From contig CAKULD010000004.1 of the NCBI GenBank assembly GCA_934667065.1, positions 62,001 to 126,000 on the forward strand: a DNA stretch of 64,000 nt, read 5' to 3'. The notes below the pieces were generated by a model. The model ran no database searches. It was not told the DNA's origin and saw only the letters and a list, made by a program, of their open reading frames with translations. This DNA is from an uncultured Collinsella sp. (lineage in GTDB: Bacteria; Actinomycetota; Coriobacteriia; Coriobacteriales; Coriobacteriaceae). The translations under genes and the position numbers were made by a program. Below, one piece after another: positions 24,194-32,428 of this stretch (positions are counted from its first letter, which is position 1; each line of letters starts with the position of its first letter).

Positions 24194-25090
24194 TTAGATA
24201 TGCTGACGAATCGCGTCGATATAGGCCTGCCCATAGCGCGTGAGCGTCGTGTTCTTGCGCGTGATAATGCCGATCTCCATATACTCGTCCACATCGAGCG
24301 GAATCGAGATAATGCCGGGGCCGTTGAGCTCGTGGCTGATCACGCCCGAGCATACCGTGTAGCCGTTGAGGCCCATGGCCAGGTTGAACAGCGTCGCACG
24401 ATCGCGCACGCGGATATTCTTGCGGCGTTCAAACGTCGAGGTCAGCTCCTCGGAATAGTAAAACGAATTGTAGCTGCCCTGCTCATAGGACAGGAAGGGG
24501 TAGTCTTCCAGATCCTCGAGCGTTACGCGGGAGCGGCCCGCCAGCGGATGCTCAGCACACACAAAGATATGCGGCGCGGCGCAAAAGAGCCCCTCGAACA
24601 CGAGCTCGTTGGCCGCCAACATGCGCTCGATAACCTCGCGATTGTGCTCGGACAGGTACAGGATGCCCAGCTCGCTTTTCATGTGCGCGACATCCTCGAT
24701 AATCTCGTGGGTCTGCTCCTCGCGCAGGGTAAAGTCGTAGCGTGCGGCATCGAATTCGCGGATCACATCGACAAACGCGTTGACGGCAAACGAGTAGTGC
24801 TGGCAGCTCACGCTAAAATGCGGCACTTGCTCGGACGCACCCTTGTACTTGTCCTCGAGCAGATCGGCCTGATCGAGCACCTGGCGCGCGTAGCCCAAAA
24901 AGGTCTCACCCTCCTCGGACACGATAACGCCCTTGTTGGTGCGCTCAAAGATGTGCACGCCCATCTCGTTTTCGAGCTCGCGAATCGACGCGGTAATCGA
25001 GGGCTGCGACACAAAGAGGCGACGCGAGGCCTCGGTGATGCTGCCGCACTCGGCAACCTTAACGACATACCTGAGCTGCTGGAGCTTCAT
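24194..25090 (-). CDS. LysR-family regulator (CysB/MetR-like)
   Basis: A 298-residue regulator. Its winged helix is MKLQQLRYVVKVAECGSITEASRRLFVSQPSITASIRELE, followed by an effector domain with LGILYLSEHNREVIERML and VCSGVISHELNGPGIISIPL. The very long upstream frame is rejected: the ATG at 25090 has a G-rich Shine-Dalgarno (GGGGGG, 5 nt spacing) and starts at the canonical LysR N-terminus. It begins 11 nt after the HAD gene's stop, so the two are co-transcribed. It lies upstream of the MetE-like gene in the same direction, consistent with control of sulfur amino-acid genes. Confidence 0.9.
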   Translation of the reverse strand: MKLQQLRYVVKVAECGSITEASRRLFVSQPSITASIRELENEMGVHIFERTNKGVIVSEEGETFLGYARQVLDQADLLEDKYKGASEQVPHFSVSCQHYSFAVNAFVDVIREFDAARYDFTLREEQTHEIIEDVAHMKSELGILYLSEHNREVIERMLAANELVFEGLFCAAPHIFVCAEHPLAGRSRVTLEDLEDYPFLSYEQGSYNSFYYSEELTSTFERRKNIRVRDRATLFNLAMGLNGYTVCSGVISHELNGPGIISIPLDVDEYMEIGIITRKNTTLTRYGQAYIDAIRQHI

Positions 25091-25100
25091 AGCTGCCCCC

Positions 25101-26009
25101 CTAGGCGTTCGCGACGCGCGGACCCGCCGCATCTGCCTGGCGCATAAACGACGGCATCTCCCCTGTTGCGGCACAGGCCGCAATCTGGTGGAGGGCTTCG
25201 GCAACCGCATCGTCTGCCGCGGCGCCGATATGCCAGCGCGCAGCAGCCGTAACGGCCTCATTGGCGTTGGCAACTGCCACAGAGTTGGGAACGGCACCGA
25301 TCATGGGCAGGTCGTTATCAGAGTCGCCGAACACGGCCACCTCGTCGGGCGTCAGGTCCAAAGCGCGTGCCAGCTCCAGTGCAGCGCAGCCCTTGTCCCA
25401 ACCGGCCGGAAGAATGTCGAACAGGCGCACGCGATTGTTGGGGAACACGAGCGAGAGCTCCGGCACCTCGGCAGCAACGCGCTCACGTAGCTCGGCGAGC
25501 TCCTCACGCGAGCGGGCGCTCCAAATATTGGCCTTGTATACCGGGGCATCATCGACAACGGGGCGGCACGGGGCCTCTTCGCCCTTGAGCCACGCGTTGC
25601 CGCCCGACTCCATGGCGCGGCGCACGCGCTCGGGGTCGCGCGTCACGCAATAGGCGTCGTTATCCCAAAAGTCATCACCCAGGCTGTAGACCTTGAGATA
25701 GGTATCGTCGGTCTCTTGCTCGAGGTAGTCGGCCAGGCGCATCAGGGCATCGTTGTCGGTCGCACGCGAAGCGACCACCTGACCGTCGACAAACATTACC
25801 TGGCCGTTGCAGAACGCGCCGGTCGAGAAGCACTCGGCGCGATTGCGGAACATCCAGCTCATCGCGGACGGCTGGCGACCCGAAACCGGGCCAAAGTGCA
25901 GCCCCGCCGCCTGCATGGCATGAATGCCCTCGATGGCATAGTCGCTGGCGCCGTCTTGCCCAGCGGGAATCAGCGTATCGTCCATATCGGTCAGCACAAG
26001 TTTGATCAT
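25101..26009 (-). CDS. HAD-superfamily (Cof/IIB-type) phosphatase
   Basis: A 302-residue HAD hydrolase that dephosphorylates small phosphorylated metabolites, typically sugar phosphates or FMN-like compounds. Motif I is LVLTDMDDTLIPAG (residues 4-17), motif II the Ser in FGPVSGRQPSA, and motif IV VFGDSDNDLPMIGAV with the preceding Lys in GWDKGCAALELA. The IIB-type cap lies between. The ATG at 26009 is the start at motif I; the 97-codon in-frame extension upstream is not supported, since it crosses the perfect inverted repeat at 26050-26151. The substrate is not predictable. Confidence 0.88.
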   Translation of the reverse strand: MIKLVLTDMDDTLIPAGQDGASDYAIEGIHAMQAAGLHFGPVSGRQPSAMSWMFRNRAECFSTGAFCNGQVMFVDGQVVASRATDNDALMRLADYLEQETDDTYLKVYSLGDDFWDNDAYCVTRDPERVRRAMESGGNAWLKGEEAPCRPVVDDAPVYKANIWSARSREELAELRERVAAEVPELSLVFPNNRVRLFDILPAGWDKGCAALELARALDLTPDEVAVFGDSDNDLPMIGAVPNSVAVANANEAVTAAARWHIGAAADDAVAEALHQIAACAATGEMPSFMRQADAAGPRVANA

Positions 26010-26049
26010 AACGTCCCCTCGGTCATTCTTTATCCCGTCTATTGTACCG

Positions 26050-26151
26050 ACCTGCCAAAAAGGGACAGGTTTATTTTGGTAGGTTTTATCTGGGAGAACA
26101 CATCGTCCCAGTTGGCACCTACCAAAATAAACCTGTCCCTTTTTGGCAGGT
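26050..26151. repeat. Perfect 35-bp inverted repeat made of two P2 copies
   Basis: The arms 26050-26084 and 26117-26151 are exact reverse complements over 35 bp and carry the P2 core GGGACAGGTTTATTTTGG. The 32-nt loop holds a second stem, CTGGGA/TCCCAG. It separates the divergent HAD gene and TPP riboswitch. Confidence 0.88.
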
Positions 26152-26180
26152 GCGCTAGTATAGGGAGCAACAGATTCGAT

Positions 26181-26270
26181 GCGGGAGTGCCGGCGGTGCA
26201 AACCACAAGGCTGAGAGGGCAATGGGCCCAATCCTTTGAACCTGTCAGTTAATGCTGGCGTAGGGAGCAT
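26181..26270 (+). promoter_or_regulatory. TPP riboswitch (THI element)
   Basis: Matches the thiamin pyrophosphate aptamer: GCGGGAGTGCC at the first helix, the pyrimidine-sensor segment GGCTGAGAGGGC, then CCTTTGAACCTGTCAGTTAATGCTGGCGTAGGGA (in parts, 26232-26266), which is the most conserved stretch of the family. A strong hairpin with a T-run follows at 26283-26312, before thiM. TPP binding should favour termination and switch off the thiamine salvage operon. Confidence 0.95.
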
Positions 26271-26282
26271 GCCGCCTTTACA

Positions 26283-26312
26283 GGGGCGCTGTCTATGCAC
26301 AGCGCCCCTTTT
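26283..26312 (+). terminator. Riboswitch expression-platform terminator
   Basis: GGGGCGCTGT-CTATGC-ACAGCGCCCC followed by TTTT, 13 nt after the TPP aptamer and before the thiM Shine-Dalgarno AAGGAGG (26320-26326). This is a typical transcriptional OFF switch. Confidence 0.85.
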
Positions 26313-26334
26313 CTATGCCAAGGAGGCATGTGCA

Positions 26335-27174
26335 GTGATTGATTCGGAACAGCTTAAGCAAAACGTGGTCAAGGCCGTGGACGAGATTCGAGCCACCAAC
26401 CCGATGGCAGGCTCCATCACCAACACGGTGACGATCGACTTTGTCGCCAACGCGCAGCTCGCCGTGGGCGGTTCGGCCGCCATGGTCTACCTGCCCGACG
26501 AGGGCGAGGCACTCGTTGCCGGCGGCGGCGCCATCTACCTCAACATGGGCACGCTCTTCCCCATCTACGAGCAAACGATCCCCCGCGCGGCCAAGGCGGC
26601 TCACGACGCCGGTAAGCCCTGGGTGCTCGACCCGGTGGGCCTGGGCATCGGCAGCCTGCGCACCCAGCTGGTAAGCGAACTCAAGCAATACAAGCCCGCC
26701 ATCGTGCGCGGCAACGCTTCCGAGATTATCGCGCTCGCCGGCCTGTGGGGCCTTGAGGGCGAGGCGGCCGATCTGAGCCGTGTACGCGGTGTCGACACCA
26801 CCGACACGGTTGACGCTGCCCGCGATGCCGCCGTAGCGCTCGCGCGCTACACCGGTGGCGCCGTAGTGGTCTCGGGAGAGGTCGATCTGATCACCGACGG
26901 CACGACCGTGGCGAAGTCCCACGGCGGCAGCCCGCTCATGTCCAAGATCACCGGCTGCGGCTGCTCGCAGGGCGGCGTGCTGGCCGTATATGCCTGCGCC
27001 GCCGATCCGTTTACGGCAGCCGTCTGCGGCACCGCCGTCTACAACGTTGCCGGCACGCGTGCCGCCGCCGTCGCCGATGCCCCGGCGAGCTTTAAGGTCG
27101 CCTTTATCGACGAGCTCTACCGCGCAACTGCCCAGGACATCGCCGACAACCAGCTCGAGCTCGAGGAGGCATAG
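26335..27174 (+). CDS. thiM: Hydroxyethylthiazole kinase
   Basis: Phosphorylates 4-methyl-5-(2-hydroxyethyl)thiazole in thiamine salvage; 279 residues of the ribokinase-like ThiM family. Visible motifs are NTVTIDFVANAQLAVGGSAAM near the N-terminus, GKPWVLDPVGLG, IVRGNASEI and the Cys-containing anion hole KITGCGCSQGGVLAVYA near residue 200. The start is GTG at 26335 with AAGGAGG 8 nt upstream; the longer in-frame ORF runs back through the riboswitch terminator and is not translated. First gene of the TPP-controlled operon. Confidence 0.96.
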   Translation: MIDSEQLKQNVVKAVDEIRATNPMAGSITNTVTIDFVANAQLAVGGSAAMVYLPDEGEALVAGGGAIYLNMGTLFPIYEQTIPRAAKAAHDAGKPWVLDPVGLGIGSLRTQLVSELKQYKPAIVRGNASEIIALAGLWGLEGEAADLSRVRGVDTTDTVDAARDAAVALARYTGGAVVVSGEVDLITDGTTVAKSHGGSPLMSKITGCGCSQGGVLAVYACAADPFTAAVCGTAVYNVAGTRAAAVADAPASFKVAFIDELYRATAQDIADNQLELEEA

Positions 27175-27178
27175 GGCC

Positions 27179-27517
27179 ATGTCCGAGTCCGCAGCCAAAA
27201 CCGGTATGAACACGTTGGTCGCGGTGGCCATTGCCCCATGCGGTACGGGCGACGAGCTCTCCGCCGAAGTCGCCGAGGTCGTGCGCGTCATCCGCGAAAG
27301 CGGCCTTCCCAACCGCACCAGCTCGATGTTCACCGAGATCGAAGGCGACTGGGACGAGGTCATGCAGGTCGTACGCGACGCCACCTTTGTACTGGCAAAC
27401 AAGGGCATCCGCACCGAAGTTGTGCTCAAGGCAGATATTCGCCCCGGTTTTACCGACACCATGAACGGCAAGCTCGAGCGCATGGAAGCGCAAATCAAAA
27501 AGCAGGAGGAAGCATAA
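27179..27517 (+). CDS. Thiamine-binding protein (MTH1187/YkoF family)
   Basis: A 112-residue small ferredoxin-like-fold protein of the MTH1187/YqgV group (thiamine-binding), matching the family through VAVAIAPCGTGDELSAEVAEVVRVI, SSMFTEIEGDWDEVMQVV and EVVLKADIRPG. Its place between thiM and thiE under a TPP riboswitch supports a role in binding thiamine or its hydroxymethylpyrimidine moiety. The ATG at 27179 has GAGGAGG upstream; its stop overlaps the thiE start (TAATG). Binding is known for relatives and inferred here. Confidence 0.85.
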   Translation: MSESAAKTGMNTLVAVAIAPCGTGDELSAEVAEVVRVIRESGLPNRTSSMFTEIEGDWDEVMQVVRDATFVLANKGIRTEVVLKADIRPGFTDTMNGKLERMEAQIKKQEEA

Positions 27518-28212
27518 TGAGCATCCGCGACAACCTTGATATCTCGGCCTATCTGGTGCTCGGCCCCGAAAACACGCTGGGCCGTCCCGTGGGTGATGTG
27601 GTGGCACAAGCACTTGATGCCGGCTTTACCTGCATCCAGGTGCGCTCCAAGGTGGCAAGCGCGCGCGAGATCATCGCGCTGACGGACGATGCCGCGCAGG
27701 CTATCGCCCGTGCGGGCAAGACCGGTCAGGTCGCGCTGCTCATCGACGACCGCCTGGATTGCGTGCTTGCCGCGCGCGAACAGGGCATTGCCGTCGACGG
27801 CGTGCACGTGGGCCAGAGCGACATTCCCGTCGAGGTCTGCCGCAAGCTGCTGGGGCCCGACGCCATCGTGGGTCTCTCGGCCCGTTGCGAGGAAATGCTC
27901 GAGTACGTCAAAACTGCCGACATGAGCCTGGTCGATTATCTGGGCGTGGGCCCGCTCCACGAGACCGAAACCAAGCGCGATTGTGGGCGCGCCGCCGACG
28001 GCTCTATCATCACCAAGAGCTTTGAGGACCTGGCTGCCCTCCATGAGGCAAGCCCCGTGCCCATCGTGGTTGGCGGCGGCGTCAAGACGGCCGACCTGCC
28101 GCAGCTCAAGGCCACCGGCGTCGACGGCTTCTTTGTAGTGAGCGCCGTCTGCAGCGCAAACGACCCCTACGCTGCGGCCAAGGAGCTCGTCGACACCTGG
28201 CAACAGGCATAA
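27517..28212 (+). CDS. thiE: Thiamine-phosphate synthase
   Basis: Joins hydroxymethylpyrimidine diphosphate and thiazole phosphate to thiamine monophosphate; 231 residues, TIM barrel. Motifs include LIDDRLDCVLA, VDGVHVGQSDIP (the DGVHLGQ block), GLSARCEE, YLGVGPLHETETKRDCG and PIVVGGGVKTADLPQL. The ATG overlaps the stop of the thiamine-binding gene by one base (TAATG), implying translational coupling, with AGGAGG upstream. With ThiM but no ThiC, ThiG or ThiD in the window, this operon looks like salvage rather than full de novo synthesis. Confidence 0.96.
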   Translation: MSIRDNLDISAYLVLGPENTLGRPVGDVVAQALDAGFTCIQVRSKVASAREIIALTDDAAQAIARAGKTGQVALLIDDRLDCVLAAREQGIAVDGVHVGQSDIPVEVCRKLLGPDAIVGLSARCEEMLEYVKTADMSLVDYLGVGPLHETETKRDCGRAADGSIITKSFEDLAALHEASPVPIVVGGGVKTADLPQLKATGVDGFFVVSAVCSANDPYAAAKELVDTWQQA

Positions 28213-28252
28213 ACGCAAGCCGAGCAGTTGCTCCACAGCCTCATTTTTCAAG

Positions 28253-28305
28253 AGCGGAAAGCGCATCCCAGTTTGGAGCTCCATTCCGGGATGCGCTTTC
28301 CGCTG
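28253..28305. terminator. Long hairpin between thiE and the patatin gene
   Basis: AGCGGAAAGCGCATCCC and GGGATGCGCTTTCCGCT are perfect 17-bp arms. They sit between two convergent stop codons and suit bidirectional termination, though the T-run is weak. Confidence 0.7.
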
Positions 28306-28322
28306 AGTCTGCGGGCTACGCC

Positions 28323-29192
28323 CTACCCTGCCAGATATGCCTCCAGCGCCGGTAACGTCGTCTCCGCATCATGGCGACCGACCTGATAGATACGCTCAAG
28401 CTCATCCGGCTCGCGACAGAGCGACGGCACCTTTACCGATTCGCTCGGACGCACCACAAAGATCTCGTCGGCGGCCTCGCGACGCACCAGATCCTCGAGC
28501 GTAGCGTTGTACACCTCGTGCCGATGCTCAAGCGCTGAAACAAAAGCAGGATAGTGGCGGAACACGCGTCGCAGCATGGGCATCACGCTATTGGGCTGCT
28601 TCACAAAGCCCGCCGGCTGCGTGAGCACCACCACATTGCGGTCGTAGCCCTGCGCAAACAGCCAGGCGCTGGGAATGGAATCCGCCACGCCGCCATCCAA
28701 ATACTTGTGCCCCTCAATAGCCACGGGGCGCGTTGCCACGGGAATCGCCGACGAGGCCCGAATCCACTCGATATCGCGCTCGTCGCCATAGGGCAGATCG
28801 TGGTAGACCGCCTCGCCCGTCTCGATATCGGTGCAAACACACGTAAACCGCATGGGGCAGGCACGGTACGCCTCAAGGTCGATGGGGTCGCGCTCAAGCG
28901 GCACCTCGTGATAGGCAAAATCGGCATTGAACATATCGCCCGTTCGCAGCCAGCTCGTCACGCTCGCATAACGTTTGTCAGCGCAATAGGCCTTGTTATA
29001 GCGAATGGCGCGACCGATCTGGCGCGACTTAAAGTTATAGCCAAACGCCGCCCCCGCCGAGACGCCCACCATATGATCGCAGGTCAGGCCATGTTCCATC
29101 CATACGTCGAGCACACCCGCCGTATACATACCGCGGTAGCCGCCTCCCTCGAGCGCCAGCCCCACCGTAGGCGTCGTATTTGGCTGTGCCAT
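28323..29192 (-). CDS. Patatin-like phospholipase
   Basis: A 289-residue Ser-Asp dyad lipase/acyl hydrolase. The oxyanion motif is LALEGGGYRGMYTAGVLD (residues about 12-29), the nucleophile motif GVSAGAAFG (Ser near 42), and the catalytic Asp is in KYLDGGVADSIP. It lacks a signal peptide. The ATG at 29192 (MAQPNTTP) has GGAG at fitting distance; the 49-codon upstream extension is Arg-rich and unlike the family. It resembles the YjjU/RssA-type bacterial patatins that act on membrane lipids. Convergent with thiE. Confidence 0.9.
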   Translation of the reverse strand: MAQPNTTPTVGLALEGGGYRGMYTAGVLDVWMEHGLTCDHMVGVSAGAAFGYNFKSRQIGRAIRYNKAYCADKRYASVTSWLRTGDMFNADFAYHEVPLERDPIDLEAYRACPMRFTCVCTDIETGEAVYHDLPYGDERDIEWIRASSAIPVATRPVAIEGHKYLDGGVADSIPSAWLFAQGYDRNVVVLTQPAGFVKQPNSVMPMLRRVFRHYPAFVSALEHRHEVYNATLEDLVRREAADEIFVVRPSESVKVPSLCREPDELERIYQVGRHDAETTLPALEAYLAG

Positions 29193-29423
29193 GCGACCAT
29201 CTCCATCCCTGTGCAATTCAAACGGAACAAGTATACCCGTCAACAAATACCGTTCTCGTCGCATTTTCTGCGCACGAAACCGCATTGCCGTTTGGCGATT
29301 AAATAGCACCTCACAGCGCGGCCGCCCCCGCATGCCCATATAATGGTTGTTTAGACTAATCAGTACTTTTCAATAACGAACAGCAACTGACAAATAAACT
29401 CAGCGATGCAGCAAGGCGGGGGC

Positions 29424-32333
29424 ATGGAAACGAATAAGACGCAGAGCGTCGAGCCGCGTCAAGAAGACGAGCTCGACCAGCTGAACACATGCCTCGCCGA
29501 GCTGTCGAGCATCTGCGGCACGCAGTATCCCGAGGCCGAGCGCCTGCTCGCAGAGGCGACCGATGCCGCCGCCCGCCTGCGCGACCGCGTTGCAAAACTC
29601 AGAGCCGACGCCTACACCGATCCGCTCACGGGGCTGCCCAACCGCACCGCCTATACCTACGACCTCTCATGTGTCTGGGACCGCCAACTCGAGCACGCGA
29701 TCGCCTACATCGATATCGACGGCCTTAAAATCTGCAACGACCGCTTTGGACACCCGGCGGGCAATCGCTATATCACCAAGGTTGCCAGCTGCCTTAAGTT
29801 GCACTGTCATCCCGATGAGCATATCTATCGCATAGGCGGCGACGAGTTCGTGCTCATCTCCATGACCGATTCGGTCGACACGCTCAGTCAGCGGCTCGAG
29901 ACCTGCCGGGCATCCCTTGCCACTTGGACGCTCGATGACGGCAAGACCCCCATGAGCTACAGCTACGGTTGTGCCCATGCCAATCCCCAGGCCGGCGATG
30001 TCCTTCATAAGATGACGGCCGAAGCTGACCGGCGGATGTATGACTACAAGTTCACCAACGCCGCACGCAACCGCATGAGCAGGGCATTCGACGAACAGCA
30101 TCATACCCTCGACACCTTGGCCGATTTTCATGCCGTGCAAGATCGTATCTTCCAGGCTTTGTCACTCACGGATATTGGGCGCTACCTGTTTATCTGCAAT
30201 GTCGACACCGATCAGTCTCATTGGTCCCACAACGCCGTACAGGATTTTGGCCTACCGTCCGGAACCATCTATCAGATGGGCGAGATATGGTCGCAGCACA
30301 TCCATCCCGACGATGTCGATGCCTGGCGCCAGGACATCGAAGAGGTGATGTCGGGCAAAAAGCACCACCACAACATGCGTTATCGCGCCCTGGACGCAAG
30401 CGGCCGATACGTCACCGTCACGTGCGCCGGCATCCGTCTCGATGGCAACGAAAACGAGCCCACACTATTCGTGGGATCCATCACCAATGCGAGTATTGTC
30501 GAAAGCACCGACCCCGCCACCGGCGTTGGTGATGTGCGCGCGCTGATGACGGCCATCGAAAAACGCAAGGAGCTTGCCAAGCCTACCGATCTAGTGGCGT
30601 TTAAGTTCGAGAACATCGACCGCATCAATGCTGTCTATGGCTATCAAATGGGCAACGATGTCCTCGCAGAGCTCGTCGGGCGCATTTTGTCACGACTCAA
30701 TGGGTCGGGCGAACTCTATCGGTCGTATGGGCTGCAGTTTGTCCTTATGTTTGACAGCCAACCCGACATCGATCTTTCCAACATTGCCCAAGAGGTGCAG
30801 CATACGCTCATGATGCCCATCGCGACGCACAGTATCGAAACCGCCCCTATCGCTTATACAGCCTTTGCGCGCTATCCGTCTATCGTCTCGCAGCCGCTCA
30901 CGATGCTGTCCAGCCTCAACCGCCGTCTGGACGCCGAGATGCGCAGTAAGACCCCGGCATACCTCGGGCAAAGCGGACCAACTAGAGTTATCGGTCATAC
31001 TGCCTACGACCGACGAGACAAGATGACCGGACTCATGCGCGGCAACGACTTTCTGTACGCCGCAGATATGCATCACTCCGCACACACTCGCGAAAACCGT
31101 GCCATTGTCGCCATCGACTTGGGTCGCATGCGCGTCTTTAACGAATGGTACGGACGACAGGCAGGCGACGCCCTCATCGCCGAAGTGGGCGGTGCGCTGC
31201 TGGCGTTGCGAGCCGATTGCGACGGACTCGCCGGATACTGGGGGCAGGACGACTTTGTCGCCTATCTTCCCGGCGACCGCGAAACCATCGATGCGCTCTA
31301 CCATCGCATCCAGACCATCGTCGCCTCGCGCGACGACTCGGTTGGCTTCTTACCCGCCTTTGGCGTTTGTCCGGTTGGGCCGACGGAGCACATCGATATC
31401 ATGCTGTACGACCATGCAAAAGCCGCGCTCACCCGAGCCCGCCACGATTTTAAAAACCGTATCAAGTACTTTGAACCCGAAACGTATGCGCAGCGCGAAC
31501 GCGAGGATTATCTGCTCTCGGCGTTTCAGCGCGCCCTGGGCCAGGGGCATATCACGTTCTATATTCAGCCGCAGTACGACATGGAAACCAAAAAGATCGT
31601 GGGCGGCGAAGCCCTTGCCCGCTGGGAAGACGGAGACGGCAATTTAATCTCGCCCGGCACGTTTGTGCCGCTACTCGAGCGCAACGGTTTTGCCGTGACC
31701 CTCGATCGCCATATTTGGAACCTCGTCTTTACGTGGCTCTCCAAGCGCTTGGCCCAAGGACTGCCCTGCGTGCCCATCTCCATCAACGTAAGCCAAACCG
31801 ACCTGATTTCGGTCGATGTCGCCGACCAGCTCGAACGCCTGGCGATGCGTCACGCCGTCCCCACGCACTTCGTTAAAGTCGAAATTACCGAAAGCGCCTA
31901 CGCCGATAATCCCGGAGATATTAAGGCGCTCACCGGCAAGCTCCGCGCTTTGGGCTTTTCCGTATTGATTGACGACTTTGGAAGCGGAGCATCGTCGCTC
32001 AGCATGCTGCAGAATATCGATGCCGACGCGATTAAACTCGACAGCCGCTTTATGCCCGCAGAAGCCCATCAGGCCAACAAGAGCGAAAACATCGTCAAGT
32101 CCATCATCAACATGTCTTGGGAGATTGGCATGCCGGTCATAGTGGAAGGCGTCGAAACCGAAAAGCAAGTTGCCTTCCTGCACGACCTTGGTTCGCGCTA
32201 CGTCCAAGGCTATTACTATTACCGACCCATGCCGGTTGAGTCGTTTGAGAAGCTCCTTGCCAGCGATGCATCGATTGACCCGCGGGGCATCCTCTTGCAT
32301 GACAGCGAGCGGCACATCGACTTTGCAAAATGA
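29424..32333 (+). CDS. Soluble GGDEF-PAS-GGDEF-GGDEF-EAL cyclic-di-GMP protein
   Basis: A 969-residue cytoplasmic protein with no membrane segment. After a coiled coil it has an intact GGDEF domain (YRIGGDEFVLI, about residue 137), a PAS-like domain (about 230-345, IHPDDVDAWRQDIEEV), and two degenerate GGDEF domains whose motifs read YGLQFVL and GYWGQDDFVAYL. A complete EAL domain follows (GGEALARW near 728; SINVSQ, EITESAY, IDDFGSG, VEGVET and VQGYYYYRP all kept). No RxxD inhibition site precedes GGDEF. It should both make and degrade c-di-GMP. The ATG at 29424 has a G-rich Shine-Dalgarno; one at 29406 is possible. First of three tandem paralogues. Confidence 0.9.
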   Translation: METNKTQSVEPRQEDELDQLNTCLAELSSICGTQYPEAERLLAEATDAAARLRDRVAKLRADAYTDPLTGLPNRTAYTYDLSCVWDRQLEHAIAYIDIDGLKICNDRFGHPAGNRYITKVASCLKLHCHPDEHIYRIGGDEFVLISMTDSVDTLSQRLETCRASLATWTLDDGKTPMSYSYGCAHANPQAGDVLHKMTAEADRRMYDYKFTNAARNRMSRAFDEQHHTLDTLADFHAVQDRIFQALSLTDIGRYLFICNVDTDQSHWSHNAVQDFGLPSGTIYQMGEIWSQHIHPDDVDAWRQDIEEVMSGKKHHHNMRYRALDASGRYVTVTCAGIRLDGNENEPTLFVGSITNASIVESTDPATGVGDVRALMTAIEKRKELAKPTDLVAFKFENIDRINAVYGYQMGNDVLAELVGRILSRLNGSGELYRSYGLQFVLMFDSQPDIDLSNIAQEVQHTLMMPIATHSIETAPIAYTAFARYPSIVSQPLTMLSSLNRRLDAEMRSKTPAYLGQSGPTRVIGHTAYDRRDKMTGLMRGNDFLYAADMHHSAHTRENRAIVAIDLGRMRVFNEWYGRQAGDALIAEVGGALLALRADCDGLAGYWGQDDFVAYLPGDRETIDALYHRIQTIVASRDDSVGFLPAFGVCPVGPTEHIDIMLYDHAKAALTRARHDFKNRIKYFEPETYAQREREDYLLSAFQRALGQGHITFYIQPQYDMETKKIVGGEALARWEDGDGNLISPGTFVPLLERNGFAVTLDRHIWNLVFTWLSKRLAQGLPCVPISINVSQTDLISVDVADQLERLAMRHAVPTHFVKVEITESAYADNPGDIKALTGKLRALGFSVLIDDFGSGASSLSMLQNIDADAIKLDSRFMPAEAHQANKSENIVKSIINMSWEIGMPVIVEGVETEKQVAFLHDLGSRYVQGYYYYRPMPVESFEKLLASDASIDPRGILLHDSERHIDFAK

Positions 32334-32428
32334 CGCAGCTCGTTAACAGCAGATACTCCCATCCCGACTCCCAACACGCAACACGACCAACGTGCCGCAT
32401 CGCCTCGACCCAAGGAAGCAGCGTAGAC

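Noticed and set aside
26293..28284. 663-codon minus-strand ORF across thiM-thiE
   Set aside because: It is antisense to three well-identified thiamine genes. Long antisense frames arise from GC-rich third positions, and it shows no motif.
29339..29344. TATAAT as -10 of the first GGDEF/EAL gene
   Set aside because: A good -10 match, but the -35 position is GC-rich without a match, so no promoter is called.
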